Source of the DNA: Hyphomicrobiales bacterium
Lineage (GTDB): Bacteria > Pseudomonadota > Alphaproteobacteria > Rhizobiales > Aestuariivirgaceae
DNA length: 15,501 nt
Direction of reading: 5' to 3'
Assembly (NCBI GenBank): GCA_027051995.1
Contig: JALUFY010000129.1
Location: 1 to 15,501 of the forward strand
Positions 1 through 7,228 of the stretch are shown here, one piece after another. A program made the translations under genes and the position numbers. The first letter of the stretch is position 1. Every line of letters begins with the position of its first letter. The notes beneath the pieces were generated by a model. It was not told the DNA's origin. It made no database searches and saw only the letters and a program-made list of their open reading frames with translations.

Positions 1-247
1 CGGCCAGCCGCCCCTGTCCGCGCCCCTGGGGGCATTGCCGGCCCACGCCATCGTCGCCGATATCGTCTATGCGCCATTGCAAACGGATTTGCTGCGCGCC
101 GCCGCCCGGCGCGGGCTGAAAACGGTGGACGGCCTGGGCATGCTGCTGCATCAGGCCGCGCCCGGTTTCGAGAAATGGTTCGGCCCGCGCCCCGAGGTCA
201 CCGGGGATTTGCGCGAGTTGATCGAAAGGGATCTGGAGGGCGCATGA
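1..247 (+). CDS. aroE: Shikimate dehydrogenase (NADP+), C-terminal part, 5' end outside window
   Basis: AroE reduces 3-dehydroshikimate to shikimate with NADPH in the cytoplasmic aromatic amino-acid (shikimate) pathway. Only the last 81 or so codons are present; the reading frame starts at base 2 and ends with TGA at 245-247. The visible part contains the family's C-terminal landmarks: a [15 protein letters not shown] segment, matching the usual VYxPxxTxLLxxA strand-helix after the nucleotide-binding domain, and then [18 protein letters not shown]. In that second motif the Gln of GMLLHQ normally contacts the shikimate substrate. The stop lies one base before the coaE start, so the two genes are almost certainly co-transcribed. 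An aroE-coaE pair is common in alphaproteobacteria. Nothing in the visible part suggests damage. Identification is confident from the C-terminal motif; the nucleotide-binding half cannot be assessed. Confidence 0.9.
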   Translation, partial: GQPPLSAPLGALPAHAIVADIVYAPLQTDLLRAAARRGLKTVDGLGMLLHQAAPGFEKWFGPRPEVTGDLRELIERDLEGA

Positions 248-248
248 C

Positions 249-854
249 ATGCTCAAGGTTGCCCTGACAGGCTCCATCGCCGCGGGCAAGAGCGAGGCCG
301 CGCGCAATTTCGCCCGGCTGGGCGCGCCGGTGTTCGACGCAGACACCGCCGTGCATGCCCTTTATGCGCCCGGCGGCGGGGCGGCGGGCCGGGTCATCAA
401 ACTGTTTCCCGCCGCCCGCGCCCCCGAAGGCGGCGTGGATCGCGCGGCCCTTTCCCGCGAGATCGCCGCCCATCCGGAAAAACTGGCCACGCTTGAGGCC
501 ATCGTCCACCCGATGGTGCAAAACATGCGCAAGGAATTTCTCGCCACGGCGCAAAGAACGGCCGCGCCTTATGTCATCCTCGATATTCCGCTGCTGTTCG
601 AGACCGGCGGGGATGAAAGCATGGACAGGATCATCGTCGTCTCCGCGCCGCGCGTCATCCGCCACGCCCGAGCATTGCAGCGCCCGGGCATGACAAAAGA
701 CAAGCTGCGCCTTGTGGAGGCCCGCCAGATGCCGGACGCCGAAAAGCGCGCCCGCGCGGATTTCATTATCGACGCATCCGGCCCGCTGGAGGAAAACCGC
801 CGTCAGGTGGAGCGCATTCACAAGGCGCTGCTGGAGCAGGCAGGGCGGCGCTAA
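249..854 (+). CDS. coaE: Dephospho-CoA kinase
   Basis: CoaE performs the last step of coenzyme A synthesis, phosphorylating the 3'-hydroxyl of dephospho-CoA with ATP in the cytoplasm. The product is 201 residues, the normal family size. The P-loop sits at the extreme N-terminus (residues 8-15, GSIAAGKS; the more usual form is GSIGxGKS, so the second glycine position is Ala here). It is followed by VFDADTAVH (the conserved substrate-site Asp region), the EAIVHPMV segment near residue 85, and YVILDIPLLFETG near residue 110, all typical of CoaE. The ATG is one base after the aroE stop, implying a shared transcript and coupled translation. In many alphaproteobacteria dnaQ comes next; here the transcript instead meets a hairpin terminator 27 bases after the stop and then the convergent ahcY. 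Confidence 0.96.
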   Translation: MLKVALTGSIAAGKSEAARNFARLGAPVFDADTAVHALYAPGGGAAGRVIKLFPAARAPEGGVDRAALSREIAAHPEKLATLEAIVHPMVQNMRKEFLATAQRTAAPYVILDIPLLFETGGDESMDRIIVVSAPRVIRHARALQRPGMTKDKLRLVEARQMPDAEKRARADFIIDASGPLEENRRQVERIHKALLEQAGRR

Positions 855-880
855 CCGGAACGGACACGAATCAACATGAA

Positions 881-911
881 AAAAGCCGCGCATTCCGCGC
901 GGCTTTCTTCT
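881..911. terminator. Bidirectional rho-independent terminator between coaE and ahcY
   Basis: A perfect 10-bp stem, AAAGCCGCGC (882-891) with GCGCGGCTTT (897-906), encloses a 5-base loop. The right arm ends in TTT and runs into a pyrimidine/T-rich stretch (CTTCTTTT) that serves the plus strand. On the left, a run of A (879-884) becomes a U-run on the minus strand. It lies between the coaE stop (854) and the convergent ahcY stop (957), so it probably ends both transcripts. Confidence 0.85.
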
Positions 912-956
912 TTTCGTTCCGGGTGTGACTCGAAGTCATGCCGGTATGACCAGGCC

Positions 957-2354
957 CTAGTAGCGGTAATGCTCCGGCTTGTAGGGGCCGTCCACGGAAA
1001 CACCGATATAGGCCGCCTGCTCCGGCGTCAGCTTCGTCAGCTTCGCGCCCAGCTTCGGCAGATGCAGCCGCGCCACCTTCTCGTCGAGAATCTTCGGCAG
1101 CACATAGACCTTGTTGTCATACTTATCGCCCTTCGTCCACAGCTCGATCTGCGCCAGCGTCTGGTTGGTGAAGGACGCCGACATGACGAAGCTCGGATGC
1201 CCCGTGGCGTTACCCAGGTTCACCAGACGCCCCTCCGAGAGCAGAATGATGCGCTTGCCATCGGGAAAGACCACCTGATCCACCTGCGGCTTGACGTTGA
1301 TCCACTTCATGTTGCGCAGGGAGGCCACATCGATTTCATTGTCGAAATGGCCGATGTTGCACAGGATGGCCCAGTCCTTCATCTTGCGCATGTGCTCCAG
1401 GGTGACGATGTCCCTGTTGCCCGTCGCCGTGACCACGATGTCGGCGCGGTGGATGTCGTCATCCAGGGTGACCACCTCGAAGCCGTCCATGGAGGCCTGA
1501 AGGGCGCAGATGGGATCGGCCTCGGTGACCATGACGCGGCAGCCCGCGCCGGCCAGCGACTGCGCCGAGCCCTTGCCCACGTCACCATAGCCGCAGACGA
1601 TGGCCACCTTGCCGGCCATCATCACGTCGGTGCCGCGCCGGATGGCGTCCACCAGAGATTCGCGGCAGCCATACTTGTTGTCGAACTTTGATTTCGTCAC
1701 CGAATCGTTCACGTTGAAGGCCGGGAAGGGCAGCTTGCCCTGCTTCTCCAGCTCGTAGAGCCGGTGCACGCCAGTGGTCGTTTCTTCGGTCACGCCGCGG
1801 ATATTGGCCTTCACCTTCGAATACCAGCCCGGGTTCTTCTCCAGCCGCTTCCTGATGACGGCGAAGAGAGCCTCTTCTTCCTCGTTGGCGGGATTGTCGA
1901 GAATGGAGGGATCCTTTTCCGCGTCCGAGCCCAGCCGCACCAGCAGCGTGGCGTCGCCGCCGTCATCGAGGATCATGTTGGCGGTTTCGCCATCGCCCCA
2001 GTCGAAGATCCTGTCGGCGTATTCCCAGTATTCCTCAAGCGTCTCGCCCTTGACGGCGAACACCGGCACGCCCGAGGCCGCGATGGCCGCCGCCGCGTGA
2101 TCCTGAGTGGAGAAAATGTTGCACGAGGCCCAGCGCACCTCCGCGCCCAGCGCGGTGAGCGTCTCTATCAACACCGCCGTCTGGATGGTCATGTGCAGGG
2201 ATCCCGCGATGCGCGCCCCTTTCAGCGGCTGGCTCGGGCCGTATTCCTCGCGCGTGGCCATCAGGCCGGGCATCTCCACCTCGGCCATTTCGATTTCCTT
2301 GCGTCCCCAGTCCGCCAGCCCGATGTCGGCGACGATGTAATCGGTATTGCTCAT
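957..2354 (-). CDS. ahcY: Adenosylhomocysteinase (S-adenosyl-L-homocysteine hydrolase)
   Basis: AhcY hydrolyses S-adenosylhomocysteine to adenosine and homocysteine using a tightly bound NAD+, relieving product inhibition of methyltransferases. The 465-residue product matches the longer bacterial form with an internal insertion. Visible landmarks are [16 protein letters not shown] near the N-terminus, [19 protein letters not shown] (conserved Lys/Asp/Asn/Cys around the NAD and substrate site), the Rossmann glycine motif CGYGDVGKG at about residues 253-261, and the terminal KPEHYRY that lends its Lys/Tyr to the neighbouring subunit's NAD site. The frame stays open 24 codons further upstream, but homologues begin at [11 protein letters not shown]. 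The ATG at 2354-2352 has AGGA about 9 bases ahead of it and a good promoter upstream, so I chose it. The gene stands alone on the minus strand, divergent from hslU. In many alphaproteobacteria it lies downstream of chvG-hprK-PTS genes. Confidence 0.97.
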   Translation of the reverse strand: MSNTDYIVADIGLADWGRKEIEMAEVEMPGLMATREEYGPSQPLKGARIAGSLHMTIQTAVLIETLTALGAEVRWASCNIFSTQDHAAAAIAASGVPVFAVKGETLEEYWEYADRIFDWGDGETANMILDDGGDATLLVRLGSDAEKDPSILDNPANEEEEALFAVIRKRLEKNPGWYSKVKANIRGVTEETTTGVHRLYELEKQGKLPFPAFNVNDSVTKSKFDNKYGCRESLVDAIRRGTDVMMAGKVAIVCGYGDVGKGSAQSLAGAGCRVMVTEADPICALQASMDGFEVVTLDDDIHRADIVVTATGNRDIVTLEHMRKMKDWAILCNIGHFDNEIDVASLRNMKWINVKPQVDQVVFPDGKRIILLSEGRLVNLGNATGHPSFVMSASFTNQTLAQIELWTKGDKYDNKVYVLPKILDEKVARLHLPKLGAKLTKLTPEQAAYIGVSVDGPYKPEHYRY

Positions 2355-2390
2355 TGATGTCCGTCCTGTTGATCGTGGTCTTTCGGCGGC

Positions 2391-2419
2391 TCTATAACAG
2401 CTTACCGGACCAGCGGCAA
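2391..2419 (-). promoter_or_regulatory. Likely ahcY promoter (-35/-10)
   Basis: Read on the minus strand, TTGCCG (2419-2414) and TATAGA (2396-2391) are separated by exactly 17 bases, a good fit to the housekeeping consensus used in alphaproteobacteria. Transcription would start near 2384, giving a leader of about 30 bases to the ATG at 2354. That is too short for a SAH riboswitch. The AT-rich palindrome at 2425-2444 ends 5 bases upstream of the -35. This is inferred from sequence match only. Confidence 0.55.
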
Positions 2420-2424
2420 GAAAC

Positions 2425-2444
2425 ATATAAAGCCATCTTTATAT
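2425..2444. promoter_or_regulatory. Perfect palindrome upstream of ahcY, candidate SahR-type operator
   Basis: The 20-base element ATATAAAGCCATCTTTATAT is a perfect 8-bp inverted repeat with a 4-base spacer, strikingly AT-rich against the GC-rich surroundings. It lies in the ahcY-hslU divergent region, 5 bases upstream of the ahcY -35. A near copy with the same spacing sits in the metK promoter (14216-14235). SahR, an ArsR-family repressor, is known to control SAM-cycle genes including ahcY and metK in several proteobacterial groups and binds AT-rich palindromes. Assigning this site to SahR is inference; no regulator gene is in the window. Confidence 0.6.
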
Positions 2445-2534
2445 TCGCCCGGCTTCATCCACTTGCATGCGGCCGGGGACTGTGCGACCAATCCGCCTGC
2501 GTAATCCGGACTTTTGCCACAAGGTGATCCGCGC

Positions 2535-3851
2535 ATGACCGAACTGACCCCCCGCGAAATCGTCGCCCGTCTCGACAGGCACATCATCGGCCAGGACGAA
2601 GCCAAAAAGGCTGTCGCCATCGCCCTGCGCAACCGCTGGCGGCGCAAGCAGCTGAAAAGCCCGCTGCGCGAGGAGGTCATGCCCAAGAACATCCTCATGA
2701 TCGGCCCCACCGGCGTCGGCAAGACCGAGATCGCCCGCCGTCTGGCCGCCCTGGCCGGCGCGCCTTTTCTGAAAGTCGAGGCCACCCGCTTCACCGAGGT
2801 GGGCTACGTGGGCCGCGACGTGGAGCAGATCATCCGCGATCTCATGGAGACCGGCATCGCCCTGACGCGCGAAAGACTGCGCAAGGAGGTGCGCGAACAG
2901 GCCCGCGCCAACGCCGAGCAGCGCGTGCTGGACGCCCTGGTGGGCAAGAACGCCTCGTCCGCGACGCGCGAAAGCTTCATGAAAAAACTGCGCGCCGGTG
3001 AGCTGGACGACAGGGAGATAGAGCTGGAAGTCGCCGATGCCGCCCCGGCCATGCCCGCCATGGACATCCCCGGCATGCCCGGCGGCGGCGGCATGAGCAT
3101 GATCAACATCACCGATCTGCTGGGCAAGGCCTTCGCCCCGCGCATGAAGCGCCGCAGGATGAAGGTGGCCGAATCCCACGATCTGCTCATGGCCGAGGAA
3201 AGCGACAAGCTGCTCGACGAGGAAAGGATCGTCACCGAGGCCCGCTCCGTGGTGGAGAACTCCGGCATCGTCTTTCTCGACGAGATCGACAAGATCTGCG
3301 CCCGCGCCGAGGCTGGATCGCGCGGCGGCGATGTCTCCCGCGAGGGCGTGCAGCGCGACCTGTTGCCGCTTATCGAGGGCACGACGGTGAGCACCCGCCA
3401 CGGCCCGGTGAAAACCGATCACATCCTGTTCATCGCCTCCGGCGCCTTTCATGTCGCCCGCCCGTCCGACCTTCTGCCGGAGCTTCAGGGCCGCCTGCCC
3501 ATCCGTGTCGAGCTCTCCGCCCTCTCGGCGGAGGATTTCCGCCGCATTCTCACCGAGCCGGAAGCCTCGCTGGTCAGGCAGTATACGGCCCTCATGGCTG
3601 CCGAGGGCGTCACCCTGGAGTTCACGGAAGATGGCATGGAGCGCATCGCCGAGCTCTCCGCCGGGATCAACGAATCGGTGGAGAACATCGGCGCGCGGCG
3701 CTTGCAGACGGTCATGGAAAAGGTGCTGGAGGAGGTGAGCTTCACCGCGCCGGAATGCGCCGGCGTGACGATCACCGTGGACGCCGCCTTCGTCGAGGAC
3801 AAACTCGGCGGTCTGGCCCGCGACCGGGATTTGTCACGCTATATTCTTTAG
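2535..3851 (+). CDS. hslU: ATP-dependent protease ATPase subunit HslU (ClpY)
   Basis: HslU is the AAA+ unfoldase ring of the cytoplasmic HslUV protease; it recognises and threads substrates into the HslV peptidase. The 438-residue product begins [20 protein letters not shown] and has Walker A GPTGVGKT (residues 57-64), the pore-loop region [11 protein letters not shown] (about residues 94-104), an intermediate domain with a Met/Gly/Pro-rich stretch (about residues 170-190) as in other alphaproteobacterial HslU, and Walker B FLDEID (247-252). It ends in DLSRYIL, the C-terminal tail that inserts into HslV and activates it. The chosen ATG is preceded by AAGGTG 8 bases away; an in-frame TTG at 2514 would add seven residues that do not fit the family. 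The usual partner gene hslV is not next to it: ahcY lies divergently upstream. Confidence 0.97.
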   Translation: MTELTPREIVARLDRHIIGQDEAKKAVAIALRNRWRRKQLKSPLREEVMPKNILMIGPTGVGKTEIARRLAALAGAPFLKVEATRFTEVGYVGRDVEQIIRDLMETGIALTRERLRKEVREQARANAEQRVLDALVGKNASSATRESFMKKLRAGELDDREIELEVADAAPAMPAMDIPGMPGGGGMSMINITDLLGKAFAPRMKRRRMKVAESHDLLMAEESDKLLDEERIVTEARSVVENSGIVFLDEIDKICARAEAGSRGGDVSREGVQRDLLPLIEGTTVSTRHGPVKTDHILFIASGAFHVARPSDLLPELQGRLPIRVELSALSAEDFRRILTEPEASLVRQYTALMAAEGVTLEFTEDGMERIAELSAGINESVENIGARRLQTVMEKVLEEVSFTAPECAGVTITVDAAFVEDKLGGLARDRDLSRYIL

Positions 3852-4138
3852 ACACTCCTGATGCCCATGCGGCTGCATGGCCCAAGGCCCCCCTTGCGTG
3901 AAACCGGCCCTTGCGCCGTTCATCGGCCATTCAGCCACCGTGCGCCATAAACCGGCGAATGATGACGCGCCCGTCCCCGCGCCTCTTGATTGCGCGGCCT
4001 GGGGCCGCCATGTGTTATTGTGCATGTCATGCCTCCGCCCGGATCCTTCGGGAGCGGAGCATTCGCCATGCGCCAAATCACGTTCCGCCATATTTTGCCC
4101 CGGTTCAGGGTCTAGAGCGCCAGAAGGATCAGCAGAAA
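3852..4138. other. 287-bp gap between hslU and chvI with three GC-rich hairpins
   Basis: No convincing gene is present. Three inverted repeats are visible: CCATGC/GCATGG around a 4-base loop (3865-3880); GCGGCC/GGCCGC around a 3-base loop (3994-4008), followed by a weakly T-containing stretch; and CTCCGC/GCGGAG with additional inner pairs (4033-4059). None has a clean U-run, so hslU termination is not clearly marked. The chvI promoter should lie here, but I could not pick a -35/-10 pair with confidence. The hairpins could belong to a chvI leader or an imperfect hslU terminator. Confidence 0.4.
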
Positions 4139-4849
4139 ATGAGCAAGAAAATGCCGACAATCGCCCTGGTTGACGATGACCGCAACATCCTGACCTCCGT
4201 ATCCATGGCGCTGGAGGCGGAAGGCTACCGCACCAATACCTACACCGATGGCGTCGCCGCCCTTCAGGGCCTGCGCGAGACGCCGCCGGACATCGCCATT
4301 TTCGACATCAAGATGCCGCGCATGGACGGCATGGAGCTTCTCCGCCGCCTGCGCCAGACCTCCAACCTGCCGGTCATTTTCCTCACCTCGAAGGATGACG
4401 AGATCGACGAGCTATTCGGCCTCAAGATGGGCGCCGACGACTACATCCGCAAACCCTTCTCCCAGCGCCTGCTGGTGGAGCGCGTCAAGGCCATCCTGCG
4501 CCGCGCCCAGGCCCCCGCCCAGGGCGCGGAGGAACAGGACGCCTCGCGCGTCATCGAGCGCGGCAAGCTGGTCATGGACGCCGACCGCCACGCCTGCTCA
4601 TGGGATGGCCATCCCGTGACCCTGACGGTGACGGAGTTTCTCATCCTTCAGGCCTTGGCCCAGCGCCCCGGCATCGTCAAGTCACGCGACGCGCTCATGG
4701 ACGCCGCCTATGATGATCAGGTCTATGTGGATGACCGCACCATCGATTCCCACATCAAGCGCCTGCGCAAGAAGTTCAAGAGCGTCGATCCGGACTTCAA
4801 CGCCATCGAAACACTTTATGGTGTAGGATACCGCTTCCGGGAGGAATAA
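4139..4849 (+). CDS. chvI: ChvI-type response regulator of the OmpR family
   Basis: This is the DNA-binding partner of the ChvG (ExoS) sensor kinase, which in rhizobia, Agrobacterium and Brucella controls envelope, exopolysaccharide and acid-stress genes. The 236-residue product has a receiver domain, with acidic residues D12-D14 and phospho-acceptor D56 in [10 protein letters not shown], plus [29 protein letters not shown]-type sequence nearly identical to ChvI. A C-terminal winged helix follows (about residues 140-235), with [14 protein letters not shown] as recognition helix and the ending YGVGYRF. I chose the ATG at 4139 because AAGGA lies 10 bases upstream. The in-frame ATG at 4151 lacks a clear ribosome site but would make the protein start exactly like known ChvI and number the phospho-Asp as D52. 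The chvG start is 28 bases after the stop, so the two are co-transcribed. Confidence 0.93.
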   Translation: MSKKMPTIALVDDDRNILTSVSMALEAEGYRTNTYTDGVAALQGLRETPPDIAIFDIKMPRMDGMELLRRLRQTSNLPVIFLTSKDDEIDELFGLKMGADDYIRKPFSQRLLVERVKAILRRAQAPAQGAEEQDASRVIERGKLVMDADRHACSWDGHPVTLTVTEFLILQALAQRPGIVKSRDALMDAAYDDQVYVDDRTIDSHIKRLRKKFKSVDPDFNAIETLYGVGYRFREE

Positions 4850-4877
4850 CCCGGAAGATGAAGGATAGCATCCGCCG

Positions 4878-6764
4878 ATGGACATGGGAGCGAAAATACC
4901 CCCCGGCGCGCCCGCCGGAAGGGACAGGGATGAAGACGGCGGCGAGGCGGCCGGCCCGTCCCGCGCCGCGCCCGATGCTTCCGCCAGCGGCGAAACACCG
5001 GAAAAGGCGGAACAGGTCATAACGCGCGGCCCCCTGCACTGGCTGCGCAGATTGCGTCCCACCTCCCTGCTGGCGCGCATCATCCTGATCAATCTGGCCG
5101 GCCTGATCATCCTCGTCGGCGGCATTCTCTATTTCAACCAGTCGCGCGAAAGCCTCATCGACGCCCGCGTCCAGTCGCTGATGACCCAGGCCCGCATCAT
5201 GGCCGCCGCCGTGGCCTCCTCGGCCAGCATCGACACCGGCGAGATCACCATCGATCCCGACAAGCTCATGGAGCAGACGGACGAAAAGGCCTCCAGCCTG
5301 GACAATTTCTCCCGTCTGGACTTCCTCATCCGCCCGGAGCGCGCCGGCCCCGTGCTGCGCCGCCTGGTCAAGTCCACCGGCGCGACCGCCCGCATCTATG
5401 ACCGCGACGGCGTGCTCTCGGTGGATTCGCGTCACCTCTATGGCTATGGCGGCATCCTGCGCCTTGATCTTCCGCCCATCAACCAGCCGGAGGAAGGCTT
5501 CTTCACCCGCCTGTGGAACCGGCTGAACAAATGGCTCTTCTCCAACCATTACCCGTTGCAGAAGGAATACGGGCTGGAGAACGGCCGCGAATTCCCGGAG
5601 GTCACCGCCGCCCTCAGCGGCGCATCCGTTTCCGTGGTGCGGGTCAACAGGAAAGGCGAGATCATCGTCACCGTGGCCGTGCCCATTCAGCGCTACAAGG
5701 CGGTGCTCGGCGCGCTGGTGCTCTCCACCCACGGCGGCGAGATCGACAAGGTGCTGCGCTCCGAGCGCCGCATCGTCTTCTTCATGTTCCTGGTGGCCGG
5801 GCTCGTCGCCGTGCTGCTCTCGGTGTCCCTGGCCAGCCAGATCGCCGAGCCCATCCGCCGCCTGGCCGCCGCCGCCGAAAAGGTGCGCCGCGGCGTGGAC
5901 AACCGCACGGAGATTCCCGATTTCACCCGCCGCGAGGACGAGATCGGCCATCTCTCCGGCGCCCTGCGCGACATGACCGGCGCGCTCTATGACCGCATCG
6001 ACGCCATCGAGGCTTTCGCCGCCGATGTGGCCCATGAGCTGAAAAACCCGCTCACCTCCCTGCGCTCGGCGGTCGAGACGTTGCGCGTGGCGCGCACCAA
6101 GGCGCAGCGCGAAAGGCTGGTGGAGATCGTCACCGATGACGTCAAGCGCCTTGACCGGCTGATTTCCGACATTTCCAGCGCCTCGCGGCTGGACGCCGAG
6201 CTGGCCCGCTCCCAGGCCGGGCCGGTCGATGTGGCCCGCCTGCTGGACACGCTGGTGTCCCTGGCCAACGAAACCGCCCGCGAGGAAGACGCCCGAACCG
6301 GATTGCATATCCACCGCGACGCCGCGCGCGGCGATGACGCATTTGTTGTCATGGGCCATGACACGCGCCTGGCGCAGGTGGTGCAAAACCTGCTCTCCAA
6401 CGCCCGCTCCTTCTCACCGCCCGGCGGCGTGGTGCGCGTCGATCTGCGCCGCGTTGGCGATGAGGTGGAGTTCACCGTCACCGACCAGGGCCCCGGCATA
6501 AGCGAAAACAATCTGGAGCGCATTTTCAAGCGCTTCTACACCGACCGCCCGGCGCAATATTTCGGCAAGAACTCCGGCCTCGGCCTGTCCATTTCCCGCC
6601 AGATCGTCGAGGCCCACGGCGGCCGCATATGGGCCGGCAACCAATATGGCGAGGATCCGCGAACGGGCGAAAAGACCATCCTTGGCGCGCGCTTCGTGGT
6701 GCGTCTGCCAGCCCGCCGCCGCAACGCCCGCAACCGCAACGCCCGCGAGGCCAGGGGCGCATGA
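4878..6764 (+). CDS. chvG: ChvG-type (ExoS) membrane sensor histidine kinase
   Basis: This inner-membrane histidine kinase pairs with ChvI. In relatives its periplasmic domain is held inactive by ExoR and it responds to acid and envelope stress. The product has 628 residues. In order: a 60-residue Gly/Ala/Glu-rich cytoplasmic tail, TM1 (about 68-86), a periplasmic sensor domain of about 210 residues, TM2 (about 299-317), HAMP (about 318-370), dimerisation domain with H-box FAADVAHELKNPLTS (phospho-acceptor His386), and HATPase with N-box QNLLSNA (N508), G1 DQGPGI (536-541) and G2 SGLGLSIS (about 565-572). All catalytic motifs are intact. The ATG at 4878 follows AAGGAT by 11 bases. It lies 28 bases after chvI and its TGA overlaps the hprK ATG (ATGA). 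The domain assignment is clear; the ChvG name rests on the chvI and hprK context and overall similarity. Confidence 0.92.
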   Translation: MDMGAKIPPGAPAGRDRDEDGGEAAGPSRAAPDASASGETPEKAEQVITRGPLHWLRRLRPTSLLARIILINLAGLIILVGGILYFNQSRESLIDARVQSLMTQARIMAAAVASSASIDTGEITIDPDKLMEQTDEKASSLDNFSRLDFLIRPERAGPVLRRLVKSTGATARIYDRDGVLSVDSRHLYGYGGILRLDLPPINQPEEGFFTRLWNRLNKWLFSNHYPLQKEYGLENGREFPEVTAALSGASVSVVRVNRKGEIIVTVAVPIQRYKAVLGALVLSTHGGEIDKVLRSERRIVFFMFLVAGLVAVLLSVSLASQIAEPIRRLAAAAEKVRRGVDNRTEIPDFTRREDEIGHLSGALRDMTGALYDRIDAIEAFAADVAHELKNPLTSLRSAVETLRVARTKAQRERLVEIVTDDVKRLDRLISDISSASRLDAELARSQAGPVDVARLLDTLVSLANETAREEDARTGLHIHRDAARGDDAFVVMGHDTRLAQVVQNLLSNARSFSPPGGVVRVDLRRVGDEVEFTVTDQGPGISENNLERIFKRFYTDRPAQYFGKNSGLGLSISRQIVEAHGGRIWAGNQYGEDPRTGEKTILGARFVVRLPARRRNARNRNAREARGA

Positions 6765-7228
6765 CCGCATCCCGCCCGCGCCAGACCATTCACGGCGCCT
6801 GCCTGCAAGTCGGCTCCGCCGGTGTCCTTGTTCTCGGCCCGCCCGGATCGGGCAAGTCCGCCCTGGCCCTGGAGCTGATCGACACCCCCGGCCACGCCCT
6901 GGGCGGCCCGCTGCTCAAGGCGCGCCTCGTGGCCGATGATCAGGTGGCCATCCGCCGCGAAGGGAAGGCCCTGCACGCATCCCCGCCGGAAGAACTGGCC
7001 GGATTGCTGGAGGTGCGCGGTCTGGGCATCGTTCACGTGAAACATCTGCCCGCCACGCGCCTGCGCATGGTGGTCATGCTCGCGCCTTGGCGCGAAATAG
7101 AACGTCTGCCCGAGCCTGAGTCATACGCGCTTCTGGGCCTGTCCCTGCCGCTGGCGCGCATCGATCCGGCCCGCCCCGGCGCGCCCGCCCGCCTGCGCGC
7201 GGCTCTTGTGCATCTGGGGCTGGCATGA
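6761..7228 (+). CDS. hprK: HPr kinase/phosphorylase, short alphaproteobacterial form
   Basis: HprK phosphorylates and dephosphorylates a serine on HPr, linking nutrient state to regulation; in alphaproteobacteria it belongs to an incomplete PTS that is regulatory and transports no sugar. The 155-residue product lacks the N-terminal domain of Firmicute HprK, as is normal in this class. It retains the N-terminal IHGACLQVG strand, the P-loop LGPPGSGKS (about residues 25-33), the RLVADDQVAI segment matching the conserved acidic pair, and the HprK signature LEVRGLGIV (about residues 84-92). Both ends overlap neighbours by 4 bases (chvG upstream, envC downstream), so translation is probably coupled. 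The EIIA-Man and HPr genes that usually follow hprK in this class are not here, so its substrate must be encoded elsewhere. Confidence 0.92.
   Translation: MTASRPRQTIHGACLQVGSAGVLVLGPPGSGKSALALELIDTPGHALGGPLLKARLVADDQVAIRREGKALHASPPEELAGLLEVRGLGIVHVKHLPATRLRMVVMLAPWREIERLPEPESYALLGLSLPLARIDPARPGAPARLRAALVHLGLA

Noticed and set aside
2355..2390. Possible SAH riboswitch in front of ahcY
   Set aside because: The predicted leader is only about 30 bases, too short for the known SAH aptamer, and the region lacks its conserved stems.
2463..2494. CTTGCAT followed by a CCAAT-like segment as a heat-shock sigma-32 promoter for hslU
   Set aside because: Only the CTTG core fits; the downstream half matches poorly and the spacing is uncertain, so I could not support it.
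3040..3110. Met/Gly/Pro-rich low-complexity stretch in hslU as an insertion or repeat
   Set aside because: It lies in the intermediate domain, where alphaproteobacterial HslU proteins normally have such a segment.
2439..3452. A 337-codon minus-strand open frame opposite hslU
   Set aside because: It overlaps a clear hslU and the divergent promoter region, and has shadow-type composition.
4797..6386. A 529-codon minus-strand open frame opposite chvI and chvG
   Set aside because: It is fully antisense to chvG with its intact kinase motifs, has a His/Gly/Ala-rich composition and no recognisable domain, so it is a shadow frame.
6761..7228. hprK as a truncated gene
   Set aside because: At 155 residues it lacks the N-terminal domain, but short HprK proteins are standard in alphaproteobacteria and the P-loop and signature motif are present.
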